A stretch of 8,398 nt of DNA from Promethearchaeota archaeon (GCA_014729055.1 WJKO01000260.1:1-8398), one strand, 5' to 3'. Positions 1 to 7,104 are shown, counted from the stretch's first letter. Notes: generated from the letters alone by a model not told the origin. Program-made: numbers and translations.

Positions 1-1
1 A

Positions 2-874
2 TTTATGAGCTGCAACGAACAGCCTGATGATTCAAAAAACACCGGAGATAAAATCCCTTATTGGATGGACGATCCAGACAAGATGGTTCCCTACATTGAG
101 AAGAGTATTAAGAATGCGAATTGGATGTTAAAAAACAGAACGATTGAAGCCCCTGTATATTGTACGATCCAAGTCATTAACTATAAACAAGCAGTAAAAT
201 ATTTCAAGAAGGCATCCAATGAAGGACACAATTTCTTCTCAATTGGCGTCAGCGAGTTTCTTAAAACCCCAAAATATAGGTTTGAGGGAATTAAAAAGAT
301 TTTTGAGATCATTTGCGGTATTAGAAAAGCAGTTGGAAGACGATATCCTATTCATATTTCAGGGCTTTCGTCCTACAACTTAATACCGTTTATCCATTAT
401 TTAGGCGCAACTTCGTGTGATGGCTCCACTCCAGTTCAATCTGCTCTTGCATATGGGACAGTCTATAACGTGGGAGGGCGGGGAATAAGTTCATCCAAGC
501 TCAAAGACCTCTATCCAAGATTAATCAACTCGAATCAAGATATTAACATTAAAGAAGATGAACGAAAAACAATCTTATTAAAATGGTTTCAAGAAGAGAA
601 CCAGTATGGTAAATGTGGTTGTCAGATATGTAATTTACGCAATATTAAGGAAAGAATACAAGTATTTAACGAAGGATATAATGTACATAGTGCGAGTGAA
701 TGTCGGGTTATACATAATATCCATATATGGAAGACACTAATAGACAAGCTAAAGTTAAAGATGCTCAAAGATCCTGACAAATGGTTAGCAGATTTCGTTG
801 AAAAGCAGAATACAACCTATATTCGTAAAGTATTTGCGCTTTTTAATGAAGTTAAAAATTCATATATAAAATAG
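2..874 (+). CDS. tRNA-guanine transglycosylase-family protein (TGT/DpdA-like), 5'-truncated by window edge
   Basis: TGT-family enzymes exchange a guanine base in tRNA (or in DNA, for DpdA) for a 7-deazaguanine. The visible 289 residues, numbered from the ATG at base 5, fit the C-terminal half of the TIM barrel. A TIQ stretch (54-56) sits where TGTs have their VQGG strand, and SIGVSEF (79-85) where they have GG(L)xxGE. The candidate nucleophile is Asp139 in SCDGST. The zinc site is Cys204, Cys206, Cys209 and His237, in the CxCx2C...HN arrangement of TGTs. The N-terminal barrel with the other catalytic Asp is not seen. The frame is open to the first base and no ribosome site precedes the ATG, so the true start is probably upstream of the window. 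No PUA domain follows. The DGST context around the nucleophile resembles DpdA at least as much as bacterial TGT, so tRNA versus DNA substrate is unresolved. Family call is fairly sure; subfamily is not. Confidence 0.72.
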   Translation, partial: FMSCNEQPDDSKNTGDKIPYWMDDPDKMVPYIEKSIKNANWMLKNRTIEAPVYCTIQVINYKQAVKYFKKASNEGHNFFSIGVSEFLKTPKYRFEGIKKIFEIICGIRKAVGRRYPIHISGLSSYNLIPFIHYLGATSCDGSTPVQSALAYGTVYNVGGRGISSSKLKDLYPRLINSNQDINIKEDERKTILLKWFQEENQYGKCGCQICNLRNIKERIQVFNEGYNVHSASECRVIHNIHIWKTLIDKLKLKMLKDPDKWLADFVEKQNTTYIRKVFALFNEVKNSYIK

Positions 875-885
875 TCTTTAAGCAA

Positions 886-911
886 GATAAAATTCGAAGA
901 TAAAATTCGAA
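886..911. repeat. Perfect tandem duplication of a 13-bp unit
   Basis: The unit GATAAAATTCGAA occurs twice head to tail (886-898 and 899-911), just after the TGT-like stop and before the candidate promoter of the RuBisCO-like gene. Each copy ends in the palindrome TTCGAA. It could be a pair of regulator half-sites or a recent slippage duplication. The match is exact; the function is a guess. Confidence 0.6.
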
Positions 912-928
912 TAATATTTTAAAGCTCC

Positions 929-944
929 AAGATTTTATAATCTT
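929..944 (+). promoter_or_regulatory. Candidate TATA box inside an inverted repeat, upstream of the RuBisCO-like gene
   Basis: AAGATT (929-934) and AATCTT (939-944) form a perfect 6-bp inverted repeat around TTAT. The TATA-like TTTTATAA (933-940) lies inside it. A start of transcription about 25 bases downstream would leave a leader of roughly 25-30 bases before the ATG at 990. This is inferred from archaeal promoter spacing; the region is AT-rich, so chance TATA matches are likely. Confidence 0.35.
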
Positions 945-989
945 AACCATAAAAAACTAATTCTTAAAAGATTATTAAAGTGAATTAAG

Positions 990-2363
990 ATGAATGACGA
1001 AGATTTTGAAAAAAAATATGATGCATATCTCCAAGCACCCGAAGCTCTTATCGATGGGATTGACTTTGAGACACACATCATCTGTACCTACATAGCGAAA
1101 TTATCTTCAAAGCAGAATGCAACATATATGGCAAAATACGCCGTAATTGAACAAAGCACGGGAACGTGGACACGAGTGCCAGCAGAAACCCCAGAAGTTA
1201 GAAAAAAACATGTTGGTAAGGTATTAAGCGTTTATGAAGTGCCAAATTACGAATATGAAGTACCTTCGAGGGAACCTATCAATCCACTAATTAAGTTGCA
1301 GTCACGTCAATATGTCTTCATTGTGGCATATCCGTTAATAAACGTACAAAGACCTGATGGAACATTCAATTTCCCACTGATGTTGACTACCGTACACGGA
1401 AATATCTCTTTAGGGGGGCCATTGAAATTAGTAGATATCCGATTTCCAAAGGCATTCTTAGAGCAGTTTAAAGGACCAAAATTCGGTATTGATGGTATTC
1501 GAAAAGTACTGAAAGTGCCAGAGCGACCTATGTTGAATAACATGGTTAAACCTTGTACAGGTCATAGCTGTGAAACTGCTGCGGACTTAGTTTATAAAGC
1601 TGCTGTCGGAGGTTGTGATGTCGTTAAAGACGATGAACTTATCGCAGACGCAGTATTTAACACTCTTGAGGACAGAGTTACCGCTGTAATGGAAGGTGTA
1701 GATAAAGCAAATTCTGAAAAGGGTGAAGAAACGCTCTATACAATTAACATTACTGATAATGTCCCTGATGTCTTAGAACACGCTAATAAGATCCAAGATC
1801 TCGGCGGGAATGCATTGATGGTAAACTTTTTAGTTGTTGGATTATCTACATTAAAAGCAATTACGGAAGATCCGAGTATTAAGATACCCGTCTTAGCACA
1901 TATGGACTTTGCTGGTGTATGGTATGAAGATCCATGGTCTGGTGTTGCAAGCGATCTTACCCTTGGTAAGTTTCCGAGAATCTGTGGAGCCGATATTATT
2001 GTTGTTCCTGCACCTTATGGAAAAGCAGTCGTAGTTGATGAACGGTACTTTATGAATATTAAAGCAATGAGATTTCCATTACAGAACATTAACCAGACCC
2101 TTCCAATGCCCAGTGGTGGAATAACCGCGGGGATGGTCGGCAAATCCGTTAGAGACGCTGGTAAAGACATTCTTATTGGATCGGGCGGCGGAATTCATGC
2201 ACACCCAGACGGACCTATTGAAGGTGCCAAAGCATTCAGACAAGCAATTGATGCAGTCATGAAAGGCATTAAAGTCAAGAAATATGCGAAAGATCATGAG
2301 GCATTAGCAAAAGCCATGGGTCTTTGGGGATCTAAAAAGACTACCTTTGAGCAAGACGTCTAA
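990..2363 (+). CDS. RuBisCO-like protein (form IV-like large-subunit homologue, not predicted to carboxylate RuBP)
   Basis: A complete 457-residue protein, the normal length of a RuBisCO large subunit, with an N-terminal alpha/beta domain (about 1-165) and a TIM barrel (about 170-440). Residues kept, with spinach equivalents: Glu54 (E60), Thr59-Trp60 (T65-W66), Asn138 (N123), Lys187 (K175), Lys213, Asp215 and Glu216 (the K201/D203/E204 metal site), His304 (H294), Lys345 in loop 6 (K334), Ser375-Gly-Gly (S379) and Gly399-401 of the phosphate site. Residues changed: K177 is Cys189 (KPCTG in place of KPKLG), R295 is Met305, H298 is Ala308, H327 is Val338. This pattern indicates an enolase, isomerase or decarboxylase type reaction on a sugar phosphate-like substrate rather than CO2 fixation. 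The start is supported by an AAAGTGA motif at 977-983, 6 bases before ATG. Family call is firm; reaction unknown. Automatic pipelines may mislabel it as rbcL. Confidence 0.88.
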   Translation: MNDEDFEKKYDAYLQAPEALIDGIDFETHIICTYIAKLSSKQNATYMAKYAVIEQSTGTWTRVPAETPEVRKKHVGKVLSVYEVPNYEYEVPSREPINPLIKLQSRQYVFIVAYPLINVQRPDGTFNFPLMLTTVHGNISLGGPLKLVDIRFPKAFLEQFKGPKFGIDGIRKVLKVPERPMLNNMVKPCTGHSCETAADLVYKAAVGGCDVVKDDELIADAVFNTLEDRVTAVMEGVDKANSEKGEETLYTINITDNVPDVLEHANKIQDLGGNALMVNFLVVGLSTLKAITEDPSIKIPVLAHMDFAGVWYEDPWSGVASDLTLGKFPRICGADIIVVPAPYGKAVVVDERYFMNIKAMRFPLQNINQTLPMPSGGITAGMVGKSVRDAGKDILIGSGGGIHAHPDGPIEGAKAFRQAIDAVMKGIKVKKYAKDHEALAKAMGLWGSKKTTFEQDV

Positions 2364-2401
2364 GACTTATTCAATAATTCGGGTCTGATCCCAAATAAAC
2401 A

Positions 2402-2415
2402 TTTTTTCTTTTTTT
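2402..2415 (+). terminator. Oligo-T terminator after the RuBisCO-like gene
   Basis: A T6-C-T7 tract begins 39 bases after the stop at 2363. Archaeal RNA polymerase commonly ends at such tracts without a stable hairpin. Only a very short GGG...CCC pairing precedes it. The tract separates this gene from the convergent proS. Confidence 0.55.
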
Positions 2416-2456
2416 ACGACATAATTTAATTCACAGAGTGATGATATAAACAAAAT

Positions 2457-3995
2457 CTAATACGAACGACCGATTGTCCAATATTTATCAGTTCGTTTCG
2501 AACAGATAATGCAAAATAATTCATCATTAGCAAGACTTTTTCCATTAAGTTCGCCGTATTCATTCTCGCTTTCATCATAAAAGTCCATATATCTTACTGG
2601 TATTCCTAGGAACTTCAGTCCATCGCACCGCTTTTCGAGTTCAGATGCACAATCTTCGCTACCACAGAATGGAATCTCTACAACGCCCTTGTCATTCTCT
2701 ACTAATTCAATCGCCTCATCCATATCATTAGAACGCGAGATCGCTTCTCGAGTATTACTTGCAAGAGATTTTCTTAGATCATCATTTAGGTCGTTTAATA
2801 TCTTCTTAATTCTATCTCCGGTTTCTTTAATATTATCCAATGAAATAAATTGTTTTTCACGATTGTCTCTTCTCACCGTTACCATTTGGTTTTTCTTGAG
2901 ATCTCTTGGACCCACTTCTATTCTTAAGGGGATTCCTTTTTGTTCCCAGTGGTAGAATTTAGCACCAGGTGACTGTTGACTTTCATCTAATTTTGCTCTA
3001 ATACCTGCTTTGTCAAGAAAACCTTTTATATTTCGACAAGTTTCTATGATTTTTACTTCATCCGCTTTTTTAAATAAGATTGGTATGACAACGACTTGGA
3101 TCGGTGCAATATTAGGAGGTAGAATAAGACCTTGGTCATCCCCATGCTGCACAATTACAGAAGCTATAACCCGTTCGCTAATCCCATAGCATGTCTGATA
3201 ACCATATGTCATATCTCCCTCTAAATTCTCGTATTTTATGTCAAATGTTTTTGCAAATGTTGTCCCGAGATTATGTACAGTCCCAATTTGAAGAGCACGA
3301 TTTCTACCGGGAAATAATACATCAAATGCAATCGTGTAGTCCGCACCTGGAAATGTATCCCATTTTGGACGCGTGTTTATTATATAAGATAACCCTAAGT
3401 CATTGAAAAATCTCTTATATATATCTAGAGCTTCAATAATTTGATCCTCCGCACCTTCAGCAGTTGCATGCACCGTATGAGCTTCTTTAAATGTCGTAAT
3501 TTCACGAACGCGTAACATTGGACGTGTATTTTTACCTTCCCAACGAAAACAATTAACTATTTGGTAGGTCTTCAGAGGTAAATCTTGATGGGAGCGAATC
3601 CACAAAGAAAACATAGGATACATAACAGTCTCACTTGTAGGGCGTAATGCCAACTTCACATCTAAGGGGGTTGTTCCGCCGTGTGTGATCCAGTATACTT
3701 CTTCCTCAAATCCTTTTACATGTTTTGCCTCTTTCATAAACTGGGGTTCTGGAATTAATAAAGGAAACAAATATTCTTCATGAGGGATCTCTGTATCTTC
3801 AAGAAGATCTCTAATGATTTTCATTATATTTCGTCTCAATTTGAAACCGTAACCCTTCCAAACACCACAACCTTTAAGATTATACCTATAATCCAAGATA
3901 TCAGTTCTCAGTAGGACTTTATTTAACCAATCGATTAGATGCTCATCTCGATCGGGTAATTTCATTTCTTCGGGTCTATTATCTTTCTTAGTCAT
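2457..3995 (-). CDS. proS: Prolyl-tRNA synthetase, archaeal/eukaryotic type
   Basis: Class II aminoacyl-tRNA synthetase that charges tRNA-Pro with proline in the cytoplasm. Numbering from the ATG at 3995 (512 residues): RPTSET loop at 118-123; motif 2 at about 145-174, including FRWEG and an arginine-rich RPMLRVREI; proline-site KWDTFPGADYT around 211-221; motif 3 near 271-298 with GISER (Arg275); anticodon-binding domain from about 300, with SPGAKF and GPRDL; C-terminal zinc module with Cys444-x4-Cys449 and Cys495-x2-Cys498; and the terminal Tyr typical of the family. There is no bacterial editing insertion between motifs 2 and 3, which marks the archaeal type. Start choice is uncertain: GTG at 4004, ATG at 3995 and ATG at 3965 are all in frame, none has a good ribosome site, and homologues usually begin only about ten residues before the EHLIDWLNK helix. 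A weak TATA-like element lies at 4011-4018. It is read divergently from the regulator gene. Confidence 0.96.
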   Translation of the reverse strand: MTKKDNRPEEMKLPDRDEHLIDWLNKVLLRTDILDYRYNLKGCGVWKGYGFKLRRNIMKIIRDLLEDTEIPHEEYLFPLLIPEPQFMKEAKHVKGFEEEVYWITHGGTTPLDVKLALRPTSETVMYPMFSLWIRSHQDLPLKTYQIVNCFRWEGKNTRPMLRVREITTFKEAHTVHATAEGAEDQIIEALDIYKRFFNDLGLSYIINTRPKWDTFPGADYTIAFDVLFPGRNRALQIGTVHNLGTTFAKTFDIKYENLEGDMTYGYQTCYGISERVIASVIVQHGDDQGLILPPNIAPIQVVVIPILFKKADEVKIIETCRNIKGFLDKAGIRAKLDESQQSPGAKFYHWEQKGIPLRIEVGPRDLKKNQMVTVRRDNREKQFISLDNIKETGDRIKKILNDLNDDLRKSLASNTREAISRSNDMDEAIELVENDKGVVEIPFCGSEDCASELEKRCDGLKFLGIPVRYMDFYDESENEYGELNGKSLANDELFCIICSKRTDKYWTIGRSY

Positions 3996-4050
3996 AAAAA
4001 ACACTTATGCTATATTTTGTTTTCCTTAAATTTAGAGATTTTTCTTTCTT

Positions 4051-4111
4051 TCGCAATATTTTGAAATCCACCGAAAATTCGGAAATGTATTTGTTCTTCG
4101 AAATATTGTGA
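4051..4111. repeat. Nested inverted repeats in the divergent intergenic region
   Basis: Outer arms at 4051-4065 and 4097-4111 pair at 13 of 15 positions (cores CGCAATATT and AATATTGTG). Between them lies CCGAAAATTCGG (4071-4082), with perfect 5-bp arms around AA. The whole sits between proS and the regulator gene, just upstream of the regulator's likely TATA box. It could be an operator for a dimeric or paired regulator. The symmetry is visible; the role is inferred. Confidence 0.5.
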
Positions 4112-4136
4112 GATATATCATCTATAATAAAAAGCA

Positions 4137-4146
4137 TTTATATATT
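4137..4146 (+). promoter_or_regulatory. Likely TATA box for the winged-helix regulator gene
   Basis: TTTATATATT is the best TATA element in the 243-bp region between proS and the regulator gene, and it is preceded by an A-rich stretch that could serve as a BRE. The usual archaeal spacing places transcription start near 4168, giving a leader of about 80 bases that contains the 4195-4215 inverted repeat. Confidence 0.5.
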
Positions 4147-4194
4147 GCATATTAATTAATCACCTTAACTCAAGTATTTCTAAAATTTGAGAAT

Positions 4195-4215
4195 ATTGAA
4201 CCTTATTTGTTCAAT
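4195..4215. repeat. Perfect 7-bp inverted repeat in the regulator leader
   Basis: ATTGAAC (4195-4201) and GTTCAAT (4209-4215) flank a 7-base spacer, 32 bases before the proposed TTG start. As DNA it could be an operator, as in autoregulation; as RNA it would form a modest hairpin. The TTGAA half-site recurs at 4899-4908 after the same gene. Confidence 0.5.
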
Positions 4216-4247
4216 TCATAGTACGTCTCATAAAAACCAAGGATATA

Positions 4248-4880
4248 TTGAGTGAAAAAAATAAAATCGTGATCAGTTTGAGCCAGAAGTCCAGAAAAGT
4301 AGTGAGAAATGTAACAATTGCTTTCCTTGTGGCGGTTTCAATGGCGACTTTTCCAAATAGTGGTAGATGTCAGAAAGATTTCTCTGATGATGAAGTTCTC
4401 TCCCAGAAAACACGCTGTGATATCTATACACTCATAGAGGAAAATGAAGGAATACACTTCCGCCAGATATGCCGTAAATTGAATAAAAAAATGGGGGTAG
4501 TTCAATATCATATCTCCGTTTTAGAGAAGAATAAGTATATACACTATATTAAAGATGGGCGTTATAAATGCTTCTTCGCTACAAAACCAAATGGCACATT
4601 TAAATCTCATCAAACCTTACCTTATGAAGAGCGACAAACGCGGGAACACATCATTGCAGCTATGAAGAGAAACACACCTAATAAGATCATTCGTTATTTA
4701 AACGAGAATGATGAGGCTTCTCACCAAGAATTGGCAGAGATCTGTAAAGTTTCACCACAAGCAATCACTTTCCATTGTCAGAGATTGACAGAACTGGATC
4801 TTATCGGCTCTAAAAAGGTCGGACGGAGAAAATTTTATCTCTTGCCAGAAGAAATTCAAAAATTAATGGCATATATCTGA
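4248..4880 (+). CDS. Tandem winged-helix-turn-helix regulator with N-terminal hydrophobic segment
   Basis: Predicted DNA-binding protein of 210 residues carrying two winged-helix domains. The first (about 54-113) has the GIHFRQICRKL and MGVVQYHISVLEK helices followed by a wing (YIKDGRYKCFF). The second (about 130-205) has HQELAEICKVSPQAITFHCQRL and a basic wing (KKVGRRKFYLL). GVVQYH is typical of archaeal regulators of the MarR/ArsR-like winged-helix group. Residues 21-37 are hydrophobic (TIAFLVAVSMATF) and are preceded by basic residues, like a membrane anchor or signal peptide. The TTG start has an AAGGA motif at 4239-4243, only 4 bases away. An in-frame ATG at 4341 would give a soluble protein of 179 residues with both domains intact, so the N-terminus is uncertain. 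It lies 70 bp upstream of the membrane PHP gene on the same strand and may regulate it. Ligand and targets are unknown. Confidence 0.82.
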   Translation: MSEKNKIVISLSQKSRKVVRNVTIAFLVAVSMATFPNSGRCQKDFSDDEVLSQKTRCDIYTLIEENEGIHFRQICRKLNKKMGVVQYHISVLEKNKYIHYIKDGRYKCFFATKPNGTFKSHQTLPYEERQTREHIIAAMKRNTPNKIIRYLNENDEASHQELAEICKVSPQAITFHCQRLTELDLIGSKKVGRRKFYLLPEEIQKLMAYI

Positions 4881-4898
4881 GTTAAGAATGAAGACAAC

Positions 4899-4930
4899 TT
4901 GAATTCAAATCTAAGATAATCTTTTTTTTT
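4899..4930 (+). promoter_or_regulatory. Palindrome plus T9 tract between the regulator and PHP genes
   Basis: The 10-bp palindrome TTGAATTCAA (4899-4908) is followed by AAGATAATCTT and a run of nine T residues (4922-4930). The T run may terminate regulator transcripts fully or in part before the PHP gene, whose ATG is at 4951. No convincing TATA box lies at a workable distance from that ATG, so readthrough from the regulator promoter is plausible. An AGGT at 4931-4934 is rather far (16 bases) to act as a ribosome site. Confidence 0.4.
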
Positions 4931-4950
4931 AGGTAAGACAAAATATAATC

Positions 4951-7104
4951 ATGGATTCTAAAACGAAAAATGAACGCCCAGAAGAAATACCTTGGTTGAA
5001 AATAATTCGAATCGCAGTATTTTTAGTAGGATTTGGGTTTATTTTACCATTTTTCTTTAATATTATAGCAATTATTATTGGCTTAGTCTATTTCTTTGCA
5101 TTTAAAGGTGCATGGCGTCGGCATGGTTTTATTCTGGTTTCTGTTACCGCTTTGGCAACATTCCCACCACAGATGGGATTTGTGGAAGTTACAGGTATTT
5201 ATCCCCTAAAGATGGTTGCTTTGTTTGGTTATGCACTCGGTGCTGGTTATTTGTTTTCATTGCTAATCATTCGATTATTGTCTAAAAATCCAAAATTTTT
5301 AAGTTTTAGACAGAATTTTGAGTCAACGATTGACGAGAAACTCAATCTAAAGAACCCATTGAAAGGTATCGCACTTATTGCAATTATTACCTTGCCAAGT
5401 TGGATGTATTTCGCAGTCTCAATTGATTTTGGTGTTATGTTTAATAATGATCCTAAAATGTTATGGATTCATACGCCTTCAACTGCAGACCCAGGTTCAC
5501 AATTCGATGTGACCGTCGAAGCTTGGGATTCATATGAAAGAGTCAGTGCAGTGTACGATGGCACGGTTAGTTTTTCATTAAAATCTTATGACCTAAATAC
5601 ACTTGTGGAATTAGGTTCAGCAACGGCAGATTTGCCAGTTGATTATACATTCACTGCTCACTATAAGGGATCTGAAGCTGCGTACAGAATAAATGATGGA
5701 CGAGATAATGGCATGCATACTTTTGATGTTACGATTGATACTCCAGGAATACATTATCTAGTAGTGGACGACACAAAAACTGGTCACACATATTATAGCA
5801 ACCCCATTGTGGTGCAAAATGGAGATTTAGATATTTATTGGGGTGATTTACATAGTCATTCATTATATTCTGATGGCGCGGGAAAAGCAGAACATAACTA
5901 CGGATATGCCCGAGATGTTGCCTTGATAGATTTCTTCTCTTTAACGGATCACGGCAAGCTAGTCGATTTTAAACCGTGGATTTTAGATACATACGTTAAT
6001 ATTGCAGAAGAATATAACGTCGATGACGAATTTGTGACGTTTTTGGGCATGGAATATACCAATCACAAAACAGGACATTTTAGTTGCATCTTTAGTGGAG
6101 ATCAATTGTGTAGAAAACCTATAGTAAGTGCTTGGCGGCAAAAGACTCCCTTTGAACTATGGGATTTGTTAGATGATTTTACTGCAACAACGGGAGATGA
6201 TGTAATTGCTTTACCCCATCATTGCGTAAAGGAACGATACATGCAAGATTGGACTTATTACAACCCTAAATATGTAAAAATAGCGGAAGTCACATCAACA
6301 CATGGAGACAATCTATATGATCCCTCGCACCCATTAAGTTATAGAGGAGCGACAATTCCTTCAACTATTGCACCAAATGGTTCCTCTTTAACTGATGCCA
6401 TATCTATGGGGTGCAATTTTACACTATATGCAAGTAGCGATGGTCATGATGGACATCCAGGACACACATTGTCTCATACACCAGCACGAATCTCTCACCA
6501 GTATCCGCGCTCCCAATGGTGGACACGTATAGATAAGCCCTATCCGGGAGGTATTACTGCAGTATATTCGTCCAGCTTAACCCGAAGTGAAATATTTACA
6601 CAATTACAGAACGGAGCTTGTTTCGCAAGTTCCGATTTTGGTAGATGTATTCTCAATTTTACTATTAATGGTATTGGTATGTGGGATAATAAAGAAATAA
6701 ATGTGGCAACGTCAACAAGCGACAGAAATATTGAAGTTATTGTAGCTCAAGATGGTGCACCTGCCAGTAAACTTAACACACCAGCAACTGTAACTGATAG
6801 TTGGACAGTAGATTGGACGGGTAAAGTTGAAATCCTAAAAAACGGAGAACTACTACAGAGTTTCGATATTACAAATCCCGTTGAGCGTATTACACATACA
6901 GACAATGAACCCATTACTGGGGCAACGTATGGATCAGAAAAAGGTGTGGAAATCGATGGAGAATACTATATCAATGCATTGAGTGATAATCCCGTTGAAG
7001 ATCCAAATTCGTTGACTACAAATGGACGAGATTTCTACATTATTCGACTTGTGCAAAACAGCGGTAGACATTCCTACGTAGGACCAATATATGTGAGCAC
7101 CTAA
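4951..7104 (+). CDS. Polytopic membrane protein with extracellular PHP (DUF3604-like) metallo-hydrolase domain
   Basis: A 717-residue protein. About five membrane helices are visible near residues 18-34, 36-51, 60-78, 86-107 and 139-158. The loops at 52-58 and 108-138 are rich in Lys/Arg, so by the positive-inside rule the N-terminus is cytoplasmic and everything after residue 160 is outside. An Ig-like beta region (about 170-290, starting PGSQFDVTVEAWD) leads into a PHP domain (about 295-580). Metal-site candidates are DLHSH (299-303), SDG (307-309), TDHG (332-335), GMEYT with His376 (366-376), PHH (422-424), Glu446 with His451, and SSDGHDGHPG (495-504). A beta-rich tail runs to the end. PHP domains hydrolyse phosphoesters or related bonds with a bi- or trinuclear metal site; the substrate of DUF3604 proteins is not established. 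ATG start; no good ribosome site; probably read with the upstream regulator. The domain call is strong; the reaction is unknown. Confidence 0.88.
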   Translation: MDSKTKNERPEEIPWLKIIRIAVFLVGFGFILPFFFNIIAIIIGLVYFFAFKGAWRRHGFILVSVTALATFPPQMGFVEVTGIYPLKMVALFGYALGAGYLFSLLIIRLLSKNPKFLSFRQNFESTIDEKLNLKNPLKGIALIAIITLPSWMYFAVSIDFGVMFNNDPKMLWIHTPSTADPGSQFDVTVEAWDSYERVSAVYDGTVSFSLKSYDLNTLVELGSATADLPVDYTFTAHYKGSEAAYRINDGRDNGMHTFDVTIDTPGIHYLVVDDTKTGHTYYSNPIVVQNGDLDIYWGDLHSHSLYSDGAGKAEHNYGYARDVALIDFFSLTDHGKLVDFKPWILDTYVNIAEEYNVDDEFVTFLGMEYTNHKTGHFSCIFSGDQLCRKPIVSAWRQKTPFELWDLLDDFTATTGDDVIALPHHCVKERYMQDWTYYNPKYVKIAEVTSTHGDNLYDPSHPLSYRGATIPSTIAPNGSSLTDAISMGCNFTLYASSDGHDGHPGHTLSHTPARISHQYPRSQWWTRIDKPYPGGITAVYSSSLTRSEIFTQLQNGACFASSDFGRCILNFTINGIGMWDNKEINVATSTSDRNIEVIVAQDGAPASKLNTPATVTDSWTVDWTGKVEILKNGELLQSFDITNPVERITHTDNEPITGATYGSEKGVEIDGEYYINALSDNPVEDPNSLTTNGRDFYIIRLVQNSGRHSYVGPIYVST

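Noticed and set aside
886..911. CRISPR-like repeat
   Set aside because: Only two directly adjacent 13-bp copies with no spacer; not a CRISPR array.
1307..1543. Minus-strand open frame inside the RuBisCO-like gene
   Set aside because: Antisense shadow of a strongly conserved coding frame, with no ribosome site or recognisable domain. The same applies to 2079-2297 (-).
990..2363. Annotation as a functional RuBisCO large subunit (rbcL)
   Set aside because: Residues equivalent to K177, R295, H298 and H327 are replaced, so RuBP carboxylation is not expected; called RuBisCO-like instead.
2364..2401. GGG...CCC hairpin as an intrinsic terminator stem
   Set aside because: Only three base pairs hold cleanly; the oligo-T tract that follows is the more credible signal.
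2689..3406. Plus-strand open frames inside proS (2689-2955 and 3191-3406)
   Set aside because: They lie antisense to conserved ProRS motifs and have no initiation signals or family resemblance.
4005..4247. Hidden small gene or tRNA in the divergent intergenic region
   Set aside because: No open frame with a start signal and no cloverleaf-like pattern was found; the region is better explained by promoters and inverted repeats.
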